Positions 26,066-38,816 of a stretch of DNA of 64,000 nt are shown one piece after another. The translations under genes and the position numbers were made by a program. The stretch covers positions 19,962,501 to 20,026,500 of the forward strand of contig NC_092672.1 in the NCBI RefSeq assembly GCF_964355755.1, written 5' to 3'. The DNA is from Antedon mediterranea. Lineage: Eukaryota > Echinodermata > Crinoidea > Comatulida > Antedonidae. Each line of letters starts with the position of its first letter. Within the stretch, counting starts at the first letter, position 1. The notes under the pieces are model-generated. The model had not been told where the DNA came from, did no database searches, and was given only the letters and a program-made list of their open reading frames with translations.

Positions 26066-26163
26066 TGAAACCGTCACAAAAAGTTGTTTACATCCCAGAT
26101 ACATCCTCACTCATGGCGGCGCCCTACCACATGGACAAGGAAAATCGCGGATTACTCATTCTT
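26066..26163 (+). pseudogene. Caspase-like orphan exon (copy 2)
   Basis: Copy of 18499-18596 that keeps PYHMDKENRGLLIL and the GTGAGT donor. One base differs (TGTTTAC for TGTATAC). Same caveats as copy 1. Confidence 0.3.
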
Positions 26164-28650
26164 GTGAGTCGTCGGCAGAGGTCGCACACGTGTGAGTACT
26201 ACCATGGAGCATGGATTAAAGAATCGAATGCATGGAGTAAAGAATAAATTACTTTCTGTGATATAAGTATTATTTAGAATGCTGTGGTGTGGATATATTT
26301 GAATCTATTTTAAATGATTTAGATATACGTTTATTATTATAATAATAATCTTAAACGGGCAATAAACTTGTACTTGTGTCTTGTAAATTTACTCTTGCAG
26401 GCCTAATGTGTTCTAATAAAAACAGAAATGACCATTAAATCAGTTAATAATACATTAAGTAGCCTATTTTAAAACTCTGGTTATATAGGCCTATTGTATG
26501 TCTAATAATTATTGTATATTATCAAAAATACTTAAATAAGCCTATGCCTTCGTAAGAAAATAGGAGGAACAAAATAACATTACAGTATTTCGAAATGATT
26601 CCTTTTTTATAGCGATTTTTGGAAAAATTAATATTTATTAAGGCTTGAATTATTTCAGGATTATACAGTTCCACAGTAAAACCTACCAACATTGGATTGC
26701 GAAAACTCTGAAAAGGCTACTACTGCTATTGTTTTAAAACAATGAGGGAGTGTCTTGAATTCCATCTTAGACAATGAAGGTGGTGTAGCATGGTTGTTTT
26801 TTTATTAACATAACAATGAAATGTGTTACGTTTCGTGTCTTCAATTTGTTGAAGTGTTATTAACAGCAAAGTTAAATATAAAAATAATGGTGAATTATTT
26901 TATGTTTTTAAAAATTAGAGGGAAGCTAGATTGCTTGTTGTGTGTGATTAATGGAGATGTTAATATTAATGTTACATTTTATTATGTTATTTATCCAATA
27001 TTTATTATTTTTATAAATTGTCACGATTGTTGTAATTCAGTTTGTTAACTGCAAGAACAATTTAAATAAATAAACCTTGCTTATTATTGTTGTTGCGTCC
27101 GTTTTCACTTACATTTCTTTTCTTACGTTATGTTAATATAATATGTTCATTTTTGGTTTTATATTTATTTTACTCTGTACAGTATTTGTAAAAATAAATG
27201 TTATTAAGTTGTGGTATACATTACTGATTCTGATTTTAATGTACAAATTATATGTGGCAAACTTCACCGACATTGATATACAGTAACAACAACGATAAAT
27301 GAAGAAAAACATAATTAAAAGTTAATATTTATTTGTAAAGTACACACACTCTTTTTCATTATAACTTATAGAAGTGCATATCCTTAAATTAATCTAATGA
27401 CAGTACTGTATATAACTTGCATTTCTTTCAGTCTTAAATATAATCGTTGGGGCACATTTTCCGACCGGTACAAAAATGAAAACATTTCATTTTCTTATGT
27501 CATTATTTATAATTCAATCTTTATATAAGAAAAAAGAAAGCATGATTTTATGTTCAATATCACAAAATACACATTAAATCTCATTTAATTTGATTTATAA
27601 ATAAAAGTAACATTTTGTTGTACTTAGTTAATAATAAAACGTCAGATATTTATGACTTTATAATCTCACATAAAAAAAAGTAGGGTAAGTGATCTAAGTA
27701 TAACATCGAAACTTTGCTGTATAATGTCTAATTTCATAACGTGATTCACTAGTTATTACAAAAGTTAGTAAAAAGACTTAAACAAATCAGTTGTTTGTTT
27801 GATTTCATCGTAGTGTTACATGAAAAAGGAAATTTTGTAAATATATAATTTTGTGTGTTTTCGCTTGCATCGTTATTCATTTTGGTTTGATTTATTACAG
27901 TTAGGCCTCTAAAGTTAAAGTTTAAAAGTATAGTCACCTACAAAAAGCGCATGATGAGACAAGCGCAGTCGGTTACTTGCAAGAAGTTTGGCTAAACAAT
28001 GACCATTATTTATTAATAACGCTTTTAAGTTAGGCGTTAGTCTGGGTTCCAGACGGAGTTTTGTTTTAATATTAGTAAAAAGATAAATATGTTGGCACAT
28101 ATGGCGTTTCATACGTATACTACTTGATTTTGGGGAAACACGCACAAGTCACGTGGTTTGACACCAAGAATTCTTGGTGCATACGATTATCCGGTTGACT
28201 AGTTTCAGCTGCATGCGATTGGCTACTCACTCGTACACCGTTTTAATATTCATATTTCAGAATTTCAAAGACTCAACAACTAAGATGATGCGCATGCGCT
28301 ATGTTACGTTTAGACAATGTGTACTTGGGTACATTTATGAAAGTTTCTGAAGGCTAGACATTATTTTACATGCCTAGTAGTCTGGTAAACATTTTGATGG
28401 GATTTTTCTCAAGAACATGAAAACTCGTCTTGATATGATAGGCTAGCTTCTCCGCAAATCAAACATTGAATGGATCATTTATTACGCGGAGATAATTTTT
28501 ATTTGATTCCCACCCAGACCCTGTCCTGCTGTGTGGTGGTGTAGACCTGTTGTGTGTTGGTGGTGGTATGTAGGCCTACTTTATTGGCGTTTTATTTGGC
28601 AGGTCATACGTGCGAATTGAGTATAGACCTACTAAAGAGGCCTAGGCTAT

Positions 28651-28756
28651 AGGTCCGTATTAATGACTGGACTATCTCTGGATTTAGTCTGAACAATCTT
28701 TAGTCCTGGACTAAACCAGTATTAAAATCGGCAAAAGATAGTCATGAATACGGGCC
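28651..28756. mobile_element. Small MITE-like inverted repeat (106 bp)
   Basis: The left end GGTCCGTATTAATGACT is the complement, with two mismatches, of the right end AGTCATGAATACGGGCC. The size and ends fit a short non-autonomous DNA element. No clear target duplication. Confidence 0.5.
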
Positions 28757-29327
28757 AATGTGATTGTGGCCTACACTATGCAGTCATTCACATTAAGCAT
28801 TAACCTCAACAACAGTCACTGATCGTTTTATATTTTAGTACATATAGATATAGATATCACATACCAGTTCATAAATCACATTTAGTCCAAAAATATCATA
28901 ACCAGCAACTACAATTGAAAAACATTCATGTCAACAAGAAAAGCAACTTACAAATATAAACAACTTCACTTAACAGGTCTGCCTCATTATTTAAGCCCTT
29001 AATTTCAAAACTGAACTTGTCATGGCACACAACAAAGCGGCAAGTACGCCACCAATATTTTGGAACGCAAGTGATATAACAGTTATCAGACATTCAAACA
29101 CTCTCCGTTTATTTAAGTGTTGATATACTATTTGTTAGCAAAGTGTATTTAGAAGTGATAGTGAGTTTACAGTAGGCCTGTAAAGATGGCCTATGATTGT
29201 GTAAATGCTATTTTAGGAAACAAATGCAAATTTTATGTCTGTTCTGTTATACTAGTAGGCCTACTTTAACTAATAAAATCATTGGTAATGTTTGTCTTGC
29301 TAAAAGATGTTGCTAGTAGTTGTACTC

Positions 29328-29637
29328 AAAGATGTATTGTCCCACAAAAACATGAAAAATGAAGATTAATTAAATCAGACTTTGAATAGGTTATTTTGTA
29401 GTTTTAATAATGTTAATCAATTCCGTAGAAAAAAAAATGTTTTCACTTATAAAATAACATAATAAATGGTTAAATTCAACCAAAAATCCATTGGCTGGCA
29501 GCCAATTTGACCATTTTTGCTTAAATACATTTTTTTAGATCCAATTTATCCAAAGTTGATAACTATCATGTGACATTAAATGGCATATTGAAAAAGTTAA
29601 GTTAAAAATTATTTTTCAGGGGGGACAATACATCTTT
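29328..29637. mobile_element. MITE with AAAGATGTATTGTCCC termini
   Basis: A perfect 16-bp terminal inverted repeat: AAAGATGTATTGTCCC at 29328 and its complement at 29622-29637. Its interior (29392-29590) is a diverged copy of a segment found inside both large direct repeats (17441-17630 and 25007-25200). A similar left terminus also occurs at 48047. Confidence 0.65.
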
Positions 29638-29822
29638 AAACGAAATGTCATAGGTTTAATCAATTTAGTAGGCCTAGTAACTATGGTTGCAATAAAGTGT
29701 ATTTTGATTGTATGAGCATTAAGCGATTGATTATTCAAACTTTCGCTTGTCATTAAATTTAATTCAATTGTCATTTAATATTTAATTTTAATTGGTTAAA
29801 ACAACGAAAGGAATGTGCTTAC

Positions 29823-31565
29823 CAGGCCCGTATGCAGCATTTATAATGGGGGGGTGCGAGCGAAGCGAGCAACAATGGCTGGGGGCCAGGGGGCCGCCAA
29901 GGGCCCCCGGTCAGGGTCCAGGGGCCGAAGGCCCTGGAAAAATTTGCGTTATTTGACGTTCTAAAGACTGATGTAAGACTCTCTGTTGTGGCTTGGGCTA
30001 GTTGAACGATGGACACCAGAACTTAACGCTTTCATGATGAGGCCAACTCAGCAGGGGTGGCGCCAGGATCTTCCCGACGCGGGGGCTACATACCCCGACG
30101 AGGGGACTATGCGAGCAAAGCGAGCATCACTAGGCTGAGGGCCAGGGGCCGCCAAGGGCCCCCGGCAACGCGTTCTAGCGTCATTTGAGGTCTTTTTAAT
30201 CAGATTTAGGGTAGCCATTTTTTCCATTTTTTATAATGCATAAATAAAATACTGCGTGCAAAAAAACGATGCGCGATGACTGTTTCAATCCATATTTTTC
30301 AATTTAAAAAATAAAAGTTCAAAGAAAATTTTGAAAAATAGAGTTGGAGGTCCCGGAAATTGGACTTATTATACTTCAAAACATGAAAAAAAATATATAA
30401 GTCCCTATCATGGGTTGTGACTGAGCTAAGAAATGTTTGAAAAATAGAGATGTTAGGTCCCGGAAAATGTACTTCTTGTTCTTCGAAATATGACCAGCTT
30501 TATTGTTGGGGCTGAGCTAAGAAAATGTTTAAAACTAGAGCTGCAGGTCTTCAAAAAATTGCATTTTATACTTTGGAAACATCAGGCCTAGAGGCTTAAA
30601 AAACGCAAGCGTATACCTTTTTCAGTCGGGGAAAAAAGTTTATTCCTCCCAGGTGTATGCATGCGTACCATCTGGACTTCCGAGTGGTGAGAAATTCATG
30701 ACATACAGGATATTGAAAATGTAATAACTATAGCTATAATGTTGGCTAAGCGAAAATGGCATGTTTTTTTGTTTAGTAATAGATGAAAAATTTATTTTAG
30801 GTGCCACACGGTACAGAAGGTTACTTGTAAATTAAAAAATTGGTGAACAAACGAACAATTAACATAATTCGTTTTTGCTGTAGTGTAGCGTACGTCGACG
30901 CAGTACACGACGTAACCGTCGGTAAACTTCGCCTGGAAAATAACACATTACACATTTTGGTCCCTGGATGAAACTTGATATCACGCGTCTCGACCCAACG
31001 TTGAACGATTCGTACAGAGGTATACCGCCAGACAAGTGCGTACCTAGCTATTGTTTAGTAGTAAGTTAGATCGCTGGCAATAATGAATGCATATAAAGTG
31101 CATAATATCACTCTGACGTACTCTCACGGTCAATGAAACGTCGCGGTTTTCTAGGCGCTGAAGCTAGCTACGAAGTGAACGCGAACGCTTTTTACTGTAT
31201 ATTATATTCCCCGACAAAAAGTACACGTGTTCCCTGACGTTAAGTTGTCTGTATTTCTCCAGCAAACACTTTACCGCGTACATGAAGCGCTAAGCTATTA
31301 CTTGTCGTCACATGATCGACTGCGCATGTTTTACATCGAATTTGTAGTCAGTTCAGATTCCGTAATTTAATTACCGGTATTTTTTCATTTTATATTAGCA
31401 TATTTTTGTTTGTATACCATTGATAATGTAAATTTTGTATATATATAATGATATTGTCTTTAGTTAAACAAGACAAGAAAAAATACCAACCGAGGAAAAA
31501 GTGGACCTTTTGGGACTTGGGGGGGTGCGTCTGCACCCAACGCACCCCCCCTGGATACGGGCCTG
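29823..31565. mobile_element. Non-autonomous DNA transposon (hAT-like ends), 1.74 kb
   Basis: The 15-bp termini CAGGCCCGTATGCAG (29823) and CTGGATACGGGCCTG (31551-31565) are inverted repeats with one mismatch. The 5-bp CTTAC flanks both ends, a target duplication. The interior has GC-rich subterminal blocks (GCGAGCGAAGCGAGC and GGCCGCCAAGGGCCCCCGG). A second terminus-like CAGGGGTGGCGCCAGGAT and a diverged subterminal block sit at 30052-30180, suggesting nesting. No transposase ORF is left. CAG..CTG ends suggest hAT; a 5-bp duplication is unusual for that group. Confidence 0.75.
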
Positions 31566-32949
31566 CTTACCCCCCCCCCCCCCACAACTAACGTATGCAC
31601 TATTTTCTATAAATCGATAACAGGCCTATCAGGAAGTAAAATAGGCATACAACTTATTTTTCTAAGTATGCAATTTGGGTAAAAATACACACAATTTTTC
31701 AATAAAAATAGGTAGTCTGTGTAAAAAATAATATAAAAATATATTAGTTGTTAAGGTTTTGTTTTAATTGTTGTAATATTGTTTATGGGGCCCTCAAAAC
31801 GACAACAAAACATAACAATGGCATAAAAATGGCAAGAGGTATTAATAAAAGATTAAAATGTAGGGCTACAATAAAACAATGTTAAAAATTGGATTAATTA
31901 ATATAAGTCATTGTAGTCATTTCCCAGGTAGGCCTACGTACTTCTCAAGATCCAGGTCATAGAATGTAGAGTCGCCCACCCTTCTTCAGCAGCAGCACAC
32001 GTGTGTGATGGCATGATGGCTCATCAAAAAAAGTTCTCAAAATGAAACATGTAGGCCTATTTATATGGGGTGAACATGTTGTTACGTTTGTTACCGGTAA
32101 TATTTTATGGTAATTATTAATAATTTATAGAACAGTGAATGTTAGGAAAAAATGGCGAAATAAATATAAGGGTACACTCAGCTACTAAAACTATAATTAG
32201 GCCTATTATGCCTAGCCTAGGCCTAGGCTAAATACTACGTACTAGCTAGGCCTAGCCTAGCTAGGCCTAGCTAGGCCTAGTGTATGTAGGCCTACTTATG
32301 TAGGGTGATGTACAGTAGGCCTAAGGCTATACTACTAACTACTTTCTCTAGGCCTAGGCCTAAGTACTAAATACTACTAACTAGGCCTAGTGTCTGTCTA
32401 TAGGCCTACTTATGTAAGTTGATGTAGGCCTAAGGCTAAGGCTATACTATTACTAGACAAAAAAGGTGCTAGAGTAATAGATAGGAGGAGGAACAGGTAA
32501 GGCTGGACCAGGCCTAGTACAAGTTAGGCTTATAGCTAGCTAGATACTGTCTAGGCATAGCCTACTAGGATCATCATAATAGCAGTTTTCATACTGGAAT
32601 TTACAGAAAAAGGTTAAAGGTTTCAAGATGGTTATAGGCCTGGGGTTAAACCATATAATATTTATATTATAAATAAAGGAAGTAAATTCATTGGTTAGTG
32701 ACGTGTTCATTAAATATCTTTGTATCAAAATTGATTAAATTCACAGCGTTAATGAATGGTGGAACAGAATAGTTAGCTCTTGTTAAGAAAGCTAATTGTA
32801 ATACTTTAATCTCTGTCCAAATTAGCTATTAAATCAAATCAACATCACAGGCAGAATGGCAAAGCATACCAGGTACACACACACTCACATTCCTATTTTT
32901 CTAAGGAAACAATTACAACTCCACTCCCAAAGACTTGTAATAAGACTTT
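31566..32949. other. Intergenic sequence with dense TAGGCCTA palindromes
   Basis: After a poly-C tract the sequence is AT-rich. At 32190-32560 the hexamer AGGCCT occurs at very high density, often as overlapping CCTAGGCCTAGG runs. This motif is scattered through the window but clusters here. No coding signal. Confidence 0.6.
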
Positions 32950-33523
32950 TACCCTTTCACACCAAAACTCTGGAGTGTCCCCGGAGACACCCTGGGGTTT
33001 ATGACCATTCAAAACGTCGAGAAACTCCGGAGATACCCCTTTCACACCAACCTAGCAACACCGGGGTTTATAAAATAAAATTGTAAATGTCGCCCTCTAT
33101 TTTTTTTTGTTAACATAGCGACGATCATTAGAATTATTTTAATTAATAATATTTTAAATTTAATAATTACTTTCAAAAGTCTCAGAAGTAATATAATGTT
33201 TTATTTATACTACTTATTATTTTCTAGACCCGCTATATATTGTTTACAAATATTATAGTGTTTTAAAATAAAACTAAATAAATAATTGATTGCGAGGATA
33301 ACCTTTTGACCCGAAACACTCCGGAGTTTGATGTTGGTACCTTTCACACCAAAACACCGGGGTGTCCCCGCAGTTCGCTCTCCGGAGAATGTTCAGCTGT
33401 TCAACCCCGCAGTTTTAAACTCCGGAGTTGCTTGATTTTACCTTTCACACCAAACAGCGGGGCGTCAACTCCGGGGTGTCTCCAGAGTGTCTCCGGAGTT
33501 TGGCTTTTGGTGTGAAAGAGGTA
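32950..33523. mobile_element. MITE with CTTTCACACCAAAA termini (about 570 bp)
   Basis: The left end ACCCTTTCACACCAAAA (32951) and right end TTTTGGTGTGAAAGAGGT (33504-33521) are inverted. Three further direct copies of CCTTTCACACCAA lie inside at 33038, 33340 and 33441, with many CTCCGGAG palindromes. The interior contains no gene. Confidence 0.65.
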
Positions 33524-35286
33524 TTTGTTTATGTAGAGCATCTTGTGTATTTGTTTGTCTTGTGAACCGAGCTCTGAGGGTCCCTAATGATCAGCAATTG
33601 CTGGATGTATCACCCTCATTAAATATGGTTTTAAAAAAATATTAAAAACTGTAAATCAAGAAAAACAACATAAAAAAGTAAGTCACAATGTGTACATCAT
33701 CATCATTTCATAGTCTTTGTCAGCTTATTGATCATGTCATCTGGACTGATTTTAATAATATTTGTTTTTCTCATTTATTCTCTATCTAGAAAACCATGAC
33801 ACTTTTAACTTTTAAATCCCTAAAAATAAGGTTACATTATTATAAACACTCATATATAGAATTTGTCAAATTTTATATATATTTATTAACATAGTAAATA
33901 AGTCAATACAGTATATTGTGTCATATTTGTTGTGATTGTTTGTTATCCAAACATGATAAATATTTGTATACATTACCTTTTTTTCTTATACATCATTAAT
34001 GATAATAAAAGTTTAAATTTGTAACTTATCATCTAGATTTTGCCTTCTTCACTGTAAATGAAATGATAAAATGCACTTTGTGAAGTGAAACAAAATTCAC
34101 TTAAAGAAATAAATGAAATCAATAAATTTAAACTCAGATTACAAATACTGCCAACAGTGTCCCAATATTTGAGATCACTTCTTTCTTATAAATACTGCCA
34201 CCAATGTAAGCTTATCTTTGTTGTTCTATATTTGTAATCAATACAAAGGTTAAAGTGTAAATATTACCTTTTTATGGATTCTCTGCCTACAGTGTTGAGC
34301 CTAATCTAATACTGTTTTACTTACATTGTACAAAGGCTTCTTAAAGCTTATCCACATGTCTAAATTAGATGGAAGTTTTTCAATTCAATTGTTATTTACA
34401 GTTTTGCTGAAAGAAATTGATAGGTTGCAAATTTAAATTGATTTAACAAAGTTACGAATGTGAATTGAGTGATTGTTCCATTTGGCTGGAATGACATTTA
34501 AAAAGAATATTTAAGAGAGTTACAATGGAAAAAAAGAATACAGAAAGTGGGGAAATCTCTTCTTTGATTAATAAAGTACCGGTATTACAGACCAAAATGT
34601 TTCATTATTTTGTGTTTTGGCCTATAGAGGGCGTTGTTAAGAATTGTGTTGTTAATTGGTCAAACATTTTAAAAGATTACTTTGTACTGTTCATATTTAT
34701 TTTGCAGGGTGTGAGTGAGTGTAGCTACTGTATGACACAAAGTACAATGTTATTGAACTTCCTTCAATACAGACTTGTAAACAATTGACTATTATGTAAT
34801 TTGCACATTTTGAGCTTTGCTGTCATGTGACTATACAATCACTCAAATCAATTTTCAATAAAATCATTAAATTCATTTTTAAACATTTTATTTGATTAAT
34901 TTATTCACCATGTGACATGATCAAAAAGAAAAATCAATATGCATCTGTAGTATAAGATGCTTTTATTAAAATGTCATTTTAGCACAAGGCAGAATTGGAA
35001 GTAAAGTTTCACAATATTATAATAAAAAATAGTTGAAATGGTAAATCATATAAAATGAAAAATCTATACAAAATTAACAAATTAGGATAACAAGAAACAA
35101 ACATGATACAAATAAGATAAAAATTTATTTGACATTGAAATTATCTTATATTATGACCTTTGGATTTTCCATTTATTTTACCTTGTCTTTAACTAATATT
35201 ACATTTGAAATTGTAGGGCAATGATAAAATGAAAGCAAACATTAAATCATGCGACTTTGAATACTTGATTGACGCAGACAATTTAT
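33524..35286. other. Intergenic AT-rich sequence
   Basis: Low-complexity AT-rich DNA. No supported gene, RNA or repeat was found on either strand. Confidence 0.5.
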
Positions 35287-38200
35287 AACAATTCTTGTCC
35301 AGTATTGGTCTTCATTATTTCAAATCTTTAAAACTAAAATGTTTACTGTAGAGTATTTGTGTTGTAGCTGTTTAACAATTCCTGTCCAGTATTGGTCTTC
35401 ACTATTTCAAATCTTTAAAAGTAAAATGTTCATTATAGAGTATTTGTGATGTAGCTGTTTAACAATTCTTGTCCAGTATTGGTCTTCATTATTTCATCTT
35501 TAAAAGTGAAATGTTCATTATAGAGTATTTGTGTTGTAGCTGTTTAACAATTCTTGTCCAGTATTGGTCTTCATTATTTCATATCTTTAAAAGTAAAATG
35601 TTCATTATAGAGTATTTGTGTTGTAGTTGTTTAACAATTCCTGTCCAGTATTGGTCTTCATTATTTCATATCTTTAAAAGTAAAATGTTCACTGTAGAGT
35701 ATTTGTGTTGTAGCTGTTTAACAATTCTTGTCCAGTATTGGTCTTCATTATTTCATATCTTTAAAAGTAAAATGTTCATTATAGAGTATTTGTGTTTTAG
35801 TTGTTTAACAATTCTTGTCCAGTATTGGTCTTCATTATTTCATATCTTTAAAAGTAAAATGTTCATTATAGAGTATTTGTGTTGTAGTTGTTTAACAATT
35901 CCTGTCCAGTATTGGTCTTCATTATTTCATATCTTTAAAAGTAAAATGTTCACTGTAGAGTATTTGTGTTGTAGCTGTTTAACAATTCTTGTCCAGTATT
36001 GGTCTTCATTATTTCATATCTTTAAAAGTAAAATGTTCATTATAGAGTATTTGTGTTGTAGTTGTTTAACAATTCCTGTCCAGTATTGGTCTTCATTATT
36101 TCATATCTTTAAAAGTAAAATGTTCACTGTAGAGTATTTGTGTTGTAGCTGTTTAACAATTCTTGTCCAGTATTGGTCTTCATTATTTCATATCTTTAAA
36201 AGTAAAATGTTCATTATAGAGTATTTGTGTTGTAGTTGTTTAACAATTCTTGTCCAGTATTGGTCTTCATTATTTCATATAAAATGTTCATTATAGAGTA
36301 TTTGTGATGTAGCTGTTTAACAATTCTTGTCCAGTATTGGTCTTCATTATTTCATATCTTTAAAAGTAAAATGTTCATTATAGAGTATTTGTGTTGTAGT
36401 TGTTTAACAATTCCTGTCCAGTATTGGTCTTCATTATTTCATATCTTTAAAAGTAAAATGTTCACTGTAGAGTATTTGTGTTGTAGCTGTTTAACAATTC
36501 TTGTCCAGTATTGGTCTTCATTATTTCATATCTTTAAAAGTAAAATGTTCATTATAGAGTATTTGTGTTGTAGTTGTTTAACAATTCTTGTCCAGTATTG
36601 GTCTTCATTATTTCATATCTTTAAAAGTAAAATGTTCATTATAGAGTATTTGTGTTGTAGTTGTTTAACAATTCCTGTCCAGTATTGGTCTTCATTATTT
36701 CATATCTTTAAAAGTAAAATGTTCACTGTAGAGTATTTGTGTTGTAGCTGTTTAACAATTCTTGTCCAGTATTGGTCTTCATTATTTCATATCTTTAAAA
36801 GTAAAATGTTCATTATAGAGTATTTGTGTTGTAGTTGTTTAACAATTCCTGTCCAGTATTGGTCTTCATTATTTCATATCTTTAAAAGTAAAATGTTCAC
36901 TGTAGAGTATTTGTGTTGTAGCTGTTTAACAATTCTTGTCCAGTATTGGTCTTCATTATTTCATATCTTTAAAAGTAAAATGTTCATTATAGAGTATTTG
37001 TGTTGTAGTTGTTTAACAATTCTTGTCCAGTATTGGTCTTCATTATTTCATATAAAATGTTCATTATAGAGTATTTGTGATGTAGCTGTTTAACAATTCT
37101 TGTCCAGTATTGGTCTTCATTATTTCATATCTTTAAAAGTAAAATGTTCATTATAGAGTATTTGTGTTGTAGTTGTTTAACAATTCCTGTCCAGTATTGG
37201 TCTTCATTATTTCATATCTTTAAAAGTAAAATGTTCATTATAGAGTATTTGTGTTGTAGCTGTTTAACAATTCTTGTCCAGTATTGGTCTTCATTATTTC
37301 ATATCTTTAAAAGTAAAATGTTCATTATAGAGTATTTGTGTTGTAGTTGTTTAACAATTCTTGTCCAGTATTGGTCTTCATTATTTCATATAAAATGTTC
37401 ATTATAGAGTATTTGTGATGTAGCTGTTTAACAATTCTTTTCCAGTATTGGTCTTCATTATTTCATATCTTTAAAAGTAAAATGTTCACTGTAGAGTATT
37501 TGTGTTGTAGCTGTTTAACAATTCTTGTCCAGTATTTGTCTTCATTATTTCATATCTTTAAAAGTAAAATGTTCATTATAGAGTATTTGTGTTGTAGTCG
37601 TTTAACAATTTCTGTCCAGTATTGGTCTTCATTATTTCATATCTTTAAAAGTAAAATGTTCACTGTAGAGTATTTGTGTTGTAGCTGTTTAACAATTCTT
37701 GTCCAGTATTGGTCTTCATTATTTCATATCTTTAAAAGTAAAATGTTCATTATAGAGTATTTGTGTTGTAGTTGTTTAACAATTCTTGTCCAGTATTGGT
37801 TTTCATTATTTCATATAAAATGTTCATTATAGAGTATTTGTGATGTAGCTGTTTAACAATTCTTGTCCAGTATTGGTCTTCATTATTTCATATCTTTAAA
37901 AGTAAAATGTTCATTATAGAGTATTTGTGTTGTAGTTGTTTAACAATTCCTGTCCAGTATTGGTCTTCATTATTTCATATCTTTAAAAGTAAAATGTTCA
38001 TTATAGAGTATTTGTGTTGTAGCTGTTTAACAATTCTTGTCCAGTATCGGTCTTCATTATTTCATATCTTTAAAAGTAAAATGTTCATTATAGAGTATTT
38101 GTGTTGTAGTTGTTTAACAATTCTTGTCCAGTATTGGTCTTCATTATTTCATATCTTAAAAAGTAAAATGTTCATTATAGAGTATTTGTGTTGTAGTTGT

Positions 38201-38466
38201 TTAACAATTCTTGTCCAGTATTGGTCTTCATTATTTCATATCTTTAAAAGTAAAATTTTCATTATAGAGTATTTGTAATGTAGCGTTTTAACAATTCTTG
38301 TCTGGTATTGGTCTTCATTATTTCATATCTTTAAAAGTAAAATGTTCATTATAGAGTATTTGTGTTGTAGCTGTTTAACAATTCTTGTCCGGTATTGGTC
38401 TTCATTGCATATCTTTAAAAGTAAAATGTTCACTATAGAGTATTTGTGATGTAGCTGTTTGTCATG
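35287..38466. repeat. Minisatellite array, 87-bp unit, about 36 copies, with higher-order structure
   Basis: Tandem copies of an 87-bp unit (GTCCAGTATTGGTCTTCATT, then TTTAAAAGTAAAATGTTC, then AGAGTATTTGTGTTGTAG). Two subtypes, CATTATAGAG and CACTGTAGAG, tend to alternate. A 77-bp subtype lacking CTTTAAAAGT ends at 36296, 37069, 37407 and 37832, spacings of 773, 338 and 425 bp, exactly 77 + 8, 3 and 4 times 87. The period is divisible by 3, so the + strand has long open frames (up to 275 codons) that are not genes. Confidence 0.96.
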
Positions 38467-38606
38467 TTGGTTTACCTGCTTGTCTTTACAATCTATTAGT
38501 ATGTTAAACATTTTGTACAGTAAAGAGTTAAGTTGTACATTTTACCCAGTTGTTTCTTGTGTATGGGCAAAGTGTAATAAATAATAATCTTTATTGAAAA
38601 TGATAC

Positions 38607-38816
38607 CTTAATATTTTCATCTGTTGCAACTGATATTACAATTTCTTGAGTCGTAGATTGTATACCTTTGAAATCTCCTGTCTGATTCAGCAGCCGGTTA
38701 TCTAATGTATACATTTTAGTTTTCTTATAGTTGTTTAACTTCATAGGTAGAATAATCATGTTGTCATGCTCTATGTCATTGAATTGAATGGGTTCATACA
38801 GCACAACTTCGTTTGT
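38607..38816 (-). CDS. Possible isolated exon, unknown protein
   Basis: The minus strand is open for about 68 codons in strongly AT-rich DNA and reads like protein (LYEPIQFNDIEHDNMIILPM, then LLNQTGDFKGIQSTTQEIVI). It runs into a donor-like AAG/GTATCA at 38606. No acceptor was settled and no neighbouring exon was found. I do not recognise the sequence; it may be part of a gene or a fragment of an old element. Confidence 0.3.

Larger units (their letters stand above)
22361..28038. repeat. Large direct repeat, copy 2 (5.68 kb)
   Basis: Partner of 14912-20471 with only scattered substitutions and small indels. It has four rather than two 60-bp VNTR units (23026-23265) and a small deletion near 22890. 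The flanks are unrelated to those of copy 1. Confidence 0.93.

Noticed and set aside
14912-28038. LTR retrotransposon with 5.6 kb LTRs
   Set aside because: No TG..CA ends, primer-binding site, gag/pol coding or target duplication, and the repeats themselves contain old LINE debris.
27915-28145. 76-codon minus-strand frame across the edge of copy 2
   Set aside because: It crosses the duplication breakpoint and has no protein-like pattern.
35469-38278. Long + strand open frames up to 275 codons
   Set aside because: They are translations of the 87-bp tandem repeat, whose period is divisible by 3. No start context, splice sites or domain.
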